NCBI GenBank assembly: GCA_030059675.1
Contig: JANVYQ010000009.1
Span: forward strand, 1 to 58,410
Direction of reading: 5' to 3'
Length of the DNA stretch: 58,410 nucleotides
From: Candidatus Pelearchaeum maunauluense
GTDB taxonomy: Archaea > Thermoproteota > Nitrososphaeria_A > Caldarchaeales > Caldarchaeaceae
Below are positions 51,244 to 58,410 of the stretch, one piece after another. The notes under the pieces are model-generated. The model was not told the DNA's origin, did not search any database, and saw only the letters and a program-made list of their open reading frames with translations. The position numbers were made by a program, and so were the translations under genes. Every line of letters begins with the position of its first letter. The first letter of the stretch is position 1.

Positions 51244-54200
51244 CTAGGTTGGCGGAAGCTCCTCCATCTCTATCTTCACCCTAAGCCCCATGCTGAGCAG
51301 CTCGTTGAGCAGTAGGTAGAAGGCGTAGCTCATCGTTACAGGCCTTACCTTGGCGTCTTTACCATCTACTGGGCAGATGTAGCGTTCTTGCTTAAGGTCG
51401 TAATATGCTGGGAGCCCGCATTTTTCGCAGAAGTGCGCCATGTATTTGTCGCTCTGCTCCAGAAGCCTGTCCAGGAGTAGGTAGGACGCTCCATATGCTA
51501 TAAGGCAGTCGCGCTCCATCTCCCCGAACTTCAGGCCGCCACCCCTGGCCCTCCCCTCCGTAGGCTGGCGCGTCAGCATCTGCACCTGCCCGCGAGCCCT
51601 GGCGTGTATCTTATCCCTAACCAGGTGGTGGAGACGCTGGTAGTAGACGACGCCTATGAATATCTCAGTCTCGTAGCGCCTCCCCGTTATGCCGTTGTAT
51701 AGTATTTCCTTACCAGAGCTCTTAAAGCCCAGCTCCTCAAGCTCGCGCTTAATCTCCTCGTATGGCTTGCCCATGAATGGCGTGCCGTCTATCAGCTCTC
51801 CCTTCAGAGCGCCCAGCTTGCCTGCTAGGCTCTCAAGGAGCTGGCCGACGGTCATTCTTGACGGGAAGGCGTGTGGGTTTATGAGCAGGTCTGGGACAAC
51901 CCCGTCCTTCGTGTATGGCATGTCCTCATGCGGGAAGAGCATCCCCACAACACCCTTCTGACCATGCCGCGAGGAGAACTTATCACCAATCTCCGTGAAG
52001 CACGTGGTTCTCACACGCGCCTTGGCCAGCTTATTGCCCTCAGCTGTGTGGGTTACGAATATAGCATCCACGACGCCGCTCTCAGACGGCCTTACAGCCT
52101 CGGAGGTGTCGCGCCAGACCATCTCGCGCGTTGGGACACGCTGGTATTCCTCCATGAAGCGCGGCGGACTCATCATCCCTATAATCACGGTACCGCCGCT
52201 CACATCCGCCTCAATATGAGCGAAGCCGTCGCTGTCAAGCACGCGGTAGTACTGCTCGCCGCGGTAGCCGCGCACACTTGGGTCTGGGATTCCGAACTTG
52301 TCGCGCTGGCCGCCTAGGTATGGCCGTGCCTCCACCTCGTATGTCCTGTAGCTTATAGAAAGCCCAAGGCCACGCTCAACAGACGACTTGTTAAGCACAA
52401 CCGCGTCCTCCATGTTGTAGCCCTGGCTTGTGAGCACGGCGACGACCATGTTTTGGCCCGATGGCCGCGAGTTCAGGCCGACGAACTCCGCCGCCTTGGT
52501 GGTTACTATCGGCCTCTGCGGGTAGATTAGGAGGTGCATACGCGAGTCTGTTCTTAGGTCGTAGTTGGAGGCGAAGATTCCGAGAGCCTGCTTGCCCATA
52601 GCTCCCTCATACACATTACGCGGCGACTGGTTGTGCTGGGCGTATGGGATTACGGAAACAACAGCCCCCAGCATGGCGTAGGGCGAGACCTCAAGATGAG
52701 TATGCTCCTGCGTGAGCTTGTCTGGGGTAAGCGCGACGTAGGCGTTCTCCTCCTCCTCAGCGTCTAGGAACTCAATTATCCCAAGGCTCACCAAGTCCCT
52801 GAAGCGTGTAGTCTTATTCCTCAACTGCTCTATATGCGTGGGCTTGAGCCTAGGCTGGCCACGCTCAACAACTATAACTGGCCGCCTAACCCTGCCCTCA
52901 TCAGTGTTAATCCAGACCTCCTGAACATGCTCATACACATAGACAGCCACGTTGACGTTGCTGTTCACCTCCCCCTCGCGGCGTAGTCTGCGTATCTCGC
53001 TGGCCAGCCACTGGCCGTTATTATGGTAGCCGACCAGCAAGCCGTCCACGAAGACCTTCGTGCTGGGTATCTGTCGTCTCCTGGAGATTACCTCCGCGAG
53101 CGGGATTACGCCGAGCTGGAAGAGCTTATCCAGCACGTCGCGCCTGTTGGTCTGGAATGAGAACTCCGCGCTCAGGGCTAGGTTCTTCACAAGCCCAGCG
53201 TTGCTCCCCTCAGGGGTCTCGCATGGGCAGAGCCTCCCCCAGTGAGTCCCATGTAGGTCGCGCGCCTCAAAGTGGGGCTGGCCCCTGCTGAGCGGCGACT
53301 GGACACGCCTAAGGTGGCTCAGCGTTGCGAGGTAGTTTGTCCTGTTGAGGAGCTGGGTAACCCCAACCCTGCCGCCAGGCCAGTTTCCAGTAGCGAAGGC
53401 GTGGCGTACAAAGTCTGTAACTATTCCTGGCCTGACGAATGTGGAGATACCAACAGGCTGGCGAGTAGCTATTATGCGCTCAAGCTGGTATCTTATGTCG
53501 CGGATGAGCTTCATCAAGGCCATGCGGTATAGCTCTGTCAGTAGCGGGGATTCTAGCTTAACCCTCTTGTTGGCGTAGTGGTCCTTGTCGCTGGGTGTTC
53601 TCAGGCCTAGGCTCGTTTCAAGAACCATGCCTATCATCTCGCAGAGATAGACAGCCTTGTTGTATCGCGCCGCCTTCGTCGTGCCTACGTGAAGTAGGAA
53701 GACGCTATCTATCATCTGCTCCGCGCGCTCCATCCTATACTCCTCGGCATAACCGAGAGCAACCCTGTTGCCTATGTAGCGGAGAGCCTCCTCAGCGCTC
53801 TCCACGCCCTCAGCCTCCCTGAAGGAAGGCTCAAGAAGCTCCTGCACCTCCTTACGCGGCGAAATCATATTCACTATATCGCGGTCGTTGGTCATCCCAA
53901 GTGCGCGGAGCATTATTATCGCTGGTATCCCCTTATAGATGCGCGAGAAGAACACCCTAATCGGATTACCCTCCTTATAATTGACCTCAACCCTAACCTG
54001 CCTCCCATGCGCGGAGGAGAGGATAACAGCAGTATATTGTGCTTTGCCATTAGTGTCTTTCCGAGTTACCATTATCCTGTTGGGCGCTAGGTCTTCTATC
54101 GCGACCACTACACGCTCAGAGCCGTTTATTATGAAGTAGCCACCTGGGTCGCGCGGGTCTTCGCCAACAGCCATGAGCTCGTCTGGCGTCATCTTGGAGA

Positions 54201-54606
54201 GTGGGCATATCTCAGACTTGACCATAACGGGTATGGCGCCTATCTCAACCTTCTCGCCGGATATCCTCCTGCCGTCTATGTAGAGGCTCATCTTCACGTA
54301 GATGGGTGCTTCGTAGGTGAGGTTTCTCAGCCGCGCCTCCGCTGGGTAGAGCCGCTCATTAATCGTACCGTCAATCTCCACAACGCGTGGGCTGCCTATC
54401 TCCACCTGGCCAAACTTAAGCACCACAGTCCCATGACGGGTTCTAATCTCCTGGTCGCCCAGCGAGTTGATAAGCTCCTGAAGCCCCTCACGGACAAAGT
54501 AGTTGTAAGATTTTAAATGGTGCTGGACCAGCCCCTCCTCCTCTATAAACGCGCGCATTACCTCCCAGAGGTCTTCCTGGCTTAGCTTGGGAACAACCTG
54601 CTGCAT
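51244..54606 (-). CDS. rpoB: RNA polymerase subunit B (unsplit)
   Basis: 1120 residues, the complete Rpo2 chain: 'VSPRNVYEGAMGKQALGI'-type fork and hybrid-binding segments, 'GYNMEDAVVLNKSSVERGL', 'GDKFSSRHGQKGVVG', and the C-terminal zinc site 'CEKCGLPAYYDLKQERYICPVDG'. Not divided into B' and B''. It lies between rpoH and rpoA with gaps of three and two bases, the normal archaeal order. It forms the catalytic core with RpoA. Confidence 0.97.
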   Translation of the reverse strand: MQQVVPKLSQEDLWEVMRAFIEEEGLVQHHLKSYNYFVREGLQELINSLGDQEIRTRHGTVVLKFGQVEIGSPRVVEIDGTINERLYPAEARLRNLTYEAPIYVKMSLYIDGRRISGEKVEIGAIPVMVKSEICPLSKMTPDELMAVGEDPRDPGGYFIINGSERVVVAIEDLAPNRIMVTRKDTNGKAQYTAVILSSAHGRQVRVEVNYKEGNPIRVFFSRIYKGIPAIIMLRALGMTNDRDIVNMISPRKEVQELLEPSFREAEGVESAEEALRYIGNRVALGYAEEYRMERAEQMIDSVFLLHVGTTKAARYNKAVYLCEMIGMVLETSLGLRTPSDKDHYANKRVKLESPLLTELYRMALMKLIRDIRYQLERIIATRQPVGISTFVRPGIVTDFVRHAFATGNWPGGRVGVTQLLNRTNYLATLSHLRRVQSPLSRGQPHFEARDLHGTHWGRLCPCETPEGSNAGLVKNLALSAEFSFQTNRRDVLDKLFQLGVIPLAEVISRRRQIPSTKVFVDGLLVGYHNNGQWLASEIRRLRREGEVNSNVNVAVYVYEHVQEVWINTDEGRVRRPVIVVERGQPRLKPTHIEQLRNKTTRFRDLVSLGIIEFLDAEEEENAYVALTPDKLTQEHTHLEVSPYAMLGAVVSVIPYAQHNQSPRNVYEGAMGKQALGIFASNYDLRTDSRMHLLIYPQRPIVTTKAAEFVGLNSRPSGQNMVVAVLTSQGYNMEDAVVLNKSSVERGLGLSISYRTYEVEARPYLGGQRDKFGIPDPSVRGYRGEQYYRVLDSDGFAHIEADVSGGTVIIGMMSPPRFMEEYQRVPTREMVWRDTSEAVRPSESGVVDAIFVTHTAEGNKLAKARVRTTCFTEIGDKFSSRHGQKGVVGMLFPHEDMPYTKDGVVPDLLINPHAFPSRMTVGQLLESLAGKLGALKGELIDGTPFMGKPYEEIKRELEELGFKSSGKEILYNGITGRRYETEIFIGVVYYQRLHHLVRDKIHARARGQVQMLTRQPTEGRARGGGLKFGEMERDCLIAYGASYLLLDRLLEQSDKYMAHFCEKCGLPAYYDLKQERYICPVDGKDAKVRPVTMSYAFYLLLNELLSMGLRVKIEMEELPPT

Positions 54607-54609
54607 ATT

Positions 54610-54948
54610 CTACGCCTCCCTCACCACGACCCTATAATAAATAGCCTCGCCAGCGGTCTCCGACTCGCGTGTTATCTTGATTATATCCCCCAGCTTCGCG
54701 CCGAGCAGCTTAACCACAGGGTCAGTTATCAGTATATAGGGCAGCTGCTGGGGCGTTATTCCCAGCCTCTCTAGGAGCTGCTTCTTCTCCTCCTCGCTCA
54801 ATATCTCATGCTTCGGGACAAGGCTATGCTGGAGTATGCTGAAAGGCTTAGCCTCAGGCTCAGCAGCCTCCTTCTCCTTCTTCTTTGCAGTCTTACACCT
54901 CTCCGCCCGTTTAGACTTGCTCATACGCTTACCATCCCCCTTAACCAT
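54610..54948 (-). CDS. rpoH: RNA polymerase subunit H (Rpo5)
   Basis: 112 residues. The last ~75 match Rpo5/RPB5 C-terminal domain: '[67 protein letters not shown]'. The first ~35 residues are an added Lys/Glu-rich tail; internal starts could shorten it. It heads the rpoH-rpoB-rpoA operon. A TATA-like GGTTTAATAC is found near 54983-54992 on the minus strand. Confidence 0.93.
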   Translation of the reverse strand: MVKGDGKRMSKSKRAERCKTAKKKEKEAAEPEAKPFSILQHSLVPKHEILSEEEKKQLLERLGITPQQLPYILITDPVVKLLGAKLGDIIKITRESETAGEAIYYRVVVREA

Positions 54949-55119
54949 GCAGAATACTCTCTATCCGATGTACGGAGTGGGTGGTATTAAACCCTCTCCG
55001 AACGAAAACAGGGCTTTGTTTTAGGGATCCTCAGGCTATTCCCGCTTTATATAATACTTCCCTACGCCCGCATATAATGCGATATTATTAAAAATTAGAG
55101 AGTTGTGCCGACCCTAGCT

Positions 55120-56555
55120 CTACGCGTGCTGCGAAAGCTTCTTGTCGTATCTTGTAGCCACCATAACCAGCTTCTCCGCAGACTTGGCTAGTTGCTGGGC
55201 TATTCCAGCAAGCTGCTCGGCAGCGCTCGTCTGCTGCTCTGTAGCGGCAGAAACCTGCTCAACAGCGGCGGCGTTCTCCTCGGCTATTGAGGCAAGCTCG
55301 TTGATAGCGTTGGATATGTTCTCCACGTTCTGCATAACCGATGAGACGCTGCCAGCAACCTCGCTGGTGTTGTTGGCTATATTCTGCAAAGCCACGAGCG
55401 TCTTGTTGATTGTGTCAGCGCTCTCATTAACCTCGCTACTGCTGGTCTCCATCAGCCTAGTAGCGTTCTCTATCTCGCCTGTCACACCCTCTATTATGCG
55501 CGAAATCTTCTCGGTTGCCTTTGAAGAGTCATCAGACAGGCGCTGACCTCGTCAGCAACCACCGCAAAGCTCCGCCCAGCCTCACCGGCTTTAGCAGCCT
55601 CAATAGCAGCGTTAAGAGCCAAGAGATTAGTCTGGTCAACAATCTTGTTAATAACCTCAAGTATCGTCGTAACATGCCGCGACTTCTCCGCCAGCGCCTT
55701 GGTACTCTCACTGGACGCTGCTACGCTTTCCTTGATTCTGTTAAGCTTCTCAGTGGCCTCGCTGGTCATAGAAGCCCCCTGAGCAGCCATGGCGGTTATC
55801 TCGTTGGCCTTCTCGTGAGCACTGCGCGCAACAGCAGCAGACTCCTTGGATATCTTATTAATCTCAGCCAAGTTCTGCGACCGCGTCTGAACGCCCTTCG
55901 CTATCTCAGAGATACTGTTGGAAATCTGCTCTATTGAAGACCTAACCTCGTCGCTTGATGAGGAGAGCTGCTGACCAGCCGTCTCAACCTCCTTACCTAT
56001 CTCCAGCAACCGCGAGATATAGGTGTCTATGTACGCGTCTATAACCAGCTGCATGTCTATATTCAATATCTTTAGGAACGCCAGCAAGACTTTTGAGAGC
56101 TTGCCAGGCTTCATCCAGTATCTTTTGACAATCTCTGGGATTATCTCATTCCAGTAGAGGACGTATGCGCCTAGGTAGTATTTGGGCAGGAGATTTATTC
56201 TGTCATGGGCCTTCCCTATCCTCAGACGCTCCTCAAAATACTCGGCATCACAATTACCTTCCGAGAGGCGTATTAGGTATTGTTTCTGGAGATTCATGAG
56301 CCTCTGGACTATGCCTGGCGTGGAGAGCAGTTGCCTAGTTTCTTCAAATTTCTGTAGATGCTCATTGAACTTCTCCACAAATCTATCAGCCACGGCTTTA
56401 AAGAGGCTGTTAAGCTCTTTCAAAAACTCCTCGTCTTCCTTCGTAAATTGCACGAAACGCTTACGCAGCTCCCGTTCCTCCGCATCTATCACAAGCGTAG
56501 TACCAGCCGCGCGCCTGCTCTCAGGATGTTCCTGCAACTGTATTTGAGCGCACAT
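55120..56555 (-). pseudogene. globin-coupled methyl-accepting chemotaxis transducer (HemAT-like), frameshifted
   Basis: The first part (56555 to about 55540) is a sensor globin with proximal His117 in '[19 protein letters not shown]', without membrane helices, followed by the start of an MCP signalling coiled coil including the tip '[30 protein letters not shown]'. One base is then missing (AGCGCC where AGGCGCC is expected, near 55545). The rest of the MCP domain continues in the next frame to 55120. Restoring the base gives a typical 478-residue soluble aerotaxis transducer. No che or archaellum gene is present in this window. It may be a real mutation or a sequencing error. Confidence 0.85.
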
Positions 56556-56811
56556 ACTCCTTCACACTTGAAGGTTAAAAGCCATTAACGAGAAACACAA
56601 TAACTCTAGAATAACTCTTCGGAATACTACACGATTTAACCCGAGAATAAACTATAAGGGACATAGCCCATGTGAAAAGTAAAAATGAATGGCGTATTTC
56701 GCATTTTGACGCTAAAATAGGCATATCCAATTCACAGAACTTAAATCAAAATCACCTGCATCAGAAATTCACGAGTTGTTGTAATCTTTATTCCTGCATT
56801 TCCTTCCCTGG

Positions 56812-57297
56812 GTGCTAGAGCGAGGCGCCCCCACAGTAACCGAAGATATGCCTCTTCTTGACGCTTACTCACTCCTCCCACTTAGGCAGATTGACTTCCT
56901 CCCCGTCGTACGCGACTCGCGTATAGTCGGGATGATTATCGGCAAGCAGCTCCTAAACTTACTACATCGCGGTAGAAAATTTGGATATGAAGCGCTCATA
57001 ACGATGAGAGTAAGCGACATCACGATAAGGGACGTGCCAAAGGTTAGGCAGGAGAGGCCTGGGGAGTTCTTCAGTACACGGGTTGAGAACCTCCCCCTGG
57101 CCGAGCCCCTCATAGTTAATGGAGACATTGACGTATCCTGGGCTTGGACAACGGTGTATAAAAGCCCAGCCGAGTGCATACTCTTGAAAGAAGCGGAGAA
57201 CTGGCGTATTGTAACGCCTTGGGACTTGGTCGTCAAGCCCTACCTAACTGGGCGTATGCGCCAGCCTACGCGGCTTCTTCAACGACTACAAGGTTAA
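56812..57297 (+). CDS. CBS-domain-like protein
   Basis: 161 residues from a GTG or nearby start. Residues 1-55 form a CBS motif ('GAPTVTEDMPLLDAYSLLPLRQIDFLPVVRDSRIVGMIIGKQLLNLL'). The second half ('AEPLIVNGDIDVSWAWTTVYKSPAECILLKEAENWRIVTPWDLVVKPY') looks like a degenerate second CBS repeat. CBS pairs bind adenosine nucleotides and regulate partner proteins. No partner is adjacent. It lies directly upstream of the rRNA promoter. Confidence 0.7.
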   Translation: MLERGAPTVTEDMPLLDAYSLLPLRQIDFLPVVRDSRIVGMIIGKQLLNLLHRGRKFGYEALITMRVSDITIRDVPKVRQERPGEFFSTRVENLPLAEPLIVNGDIDVSWAWTTVYKSPAECILLKEAENWRIVTPWDLVVKPYLTGRMRQPTRLLQRLQG

Positions 57298-57361
57298 TAA
57301 CGTGAGATAACGCCGCAAAAAAGCTGAAAACCTCCAGCGTTGCTAAACCGTTGTTAAGAAT

Positions 57362-57604
57362 CGTTTAAAGTATTTAAATCAGGCAAACATAACTACATCT
57401 GCGCCACGGTTCCCGACGGCGGTACCGTTTCAAACATGGGGAGAGGCCCTCCCCACGGATGAAGAAACGGCCTCCTACCGTGGTAACAAAATGAGGACCT
57501 AAGGTACACTCACAAAAATCACACTTAGGTCCGAGCACGGGCCCAAACGCCCCCGTACACCCCACAACCCCCAAACCCTTGCAGCCGTCCCATCCCCAGG
57601 CACG
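57362..57604 (+). promoter_or_regulatory. rRNA operon promoter and structured 5' leader
   Basis: A TATA box GTATTTAAAT (57370-57379) in an A/T-rich context implies transcription from about 57400. The leader then folds into a three-tier hairpin: 57404-57410 with 57477-57483, 57425-57431 with 57464-57470, and 57437-57443 with 57449-57455. A second hairpin (57495-57503 with 57524-57532) follows. The rest to 57604 is C-rich and probably pairs with sequence after the 16S gene to make the processing stem, which is outside the window. Confidence 0.6.

Positions 57605-58410
<806 letters not shown>

Overview
The window is from a thermophilic archaeon, most likely of the Aigarchaeota/Caldarchaeales side of the Thermoproteota-Thaumarchaeota radiation. 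This placement is inferred from: an archaeal 16S rRNA 5' part with many G:C pairs in its stems, an RNA polymerase whose A subunit is one uninterrupted protein (A' and A'' not split), BHB-type tRNA introns, eL37, an Lsm protein, aCPSF1, a proteasome beta subunit, a digeranylgeranylglyceryl-phosphate synthase and TATA-type promoters. A 16S tree would settle the exact lineage. I see no CRISPR array and no intact insertion sequence.

Layout. 1-1050: AT-rich edge with a PadR-like fragment. 1049-8041: an envelope cluster (MoxR ATPase, DUF58 protein, polytopic membrane protein, secreted anchored protein), a TrmB regulator, and a second small membrane/extracytoplasmic cluster. 8085-12260: cyclic 2,3-diphosphoglycerate synthetase-like protein, a non-catalytic tRNA-splicing endonuclease subunit, DGGGP synthase, a cyclase-family hydrolase and an ECF S component. 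12293-13732: a threonine-synthase-like protein without the PLP lysine, fused to a PadR DNA-binding domain and divergent from the ECF S component. 13733-16400: AT-rich accessory island with an intact AbrB/PIN toxin-antitoxin pair, duplicated gene tails and a truncated PIN gene. 16404-18665: small conserved genes including a 58-residue histone-fold protein. 18703-21567: an aberrant heme-copper oxidase pair with a regulator. 21687-24174: two broken genes (acyl-CoA dehydrogenase, archaeal ATPase).

24293-30433: informational core. It holds a tRNA-Leu(UAA) interrupted by two introns, eL37, an aldehyde dehydrogenase inserted between eL37 and Lsm, aCPSF1, proteasome beta, an FKBP and a membrane protein. 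30515-41703: SAH hydrolase, an RPA-like protein, an EtfB-EtfA-FixCX operon, a UbiE-like methyltransferase, a large membrane protein, methylmalonate-semialdehyde dehydrogenase and a DUF1185 protein. 41754-42417 is a decayed vapBC pair. 42595-43154 encodes a ubiquitin-like MoaD/SAMP protein translationally coupled to an AbrB-like protein. Next come a broken aldo/keto reductase, a Pit/DUF47 phosphate transporter pair, heme O synthase, rpoH-rpoB-rpoA, a frameshifted globin-coupled chemoreceptor, a CBS protein and the start of the rRNA operon.

The genes suggest a respiring heterotroph using amino acids or fatty acids: acyl-CoA and semialdehyde dehydrogenases, an Etf/FixCX electron-transfer complex feeding quinone, quinone methylation, a heme-copper enzyme and heme O synthesis. 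The features that most deserve a second look are the lysine-less ThrC-PadR fusion, the oxidase lacking a CuB histidine and the whole CuA site, the two-intron tRNA with a matching structural endonuclease subunit, and the ubiquitin-like protein with residues beyond its Gly-Gly.
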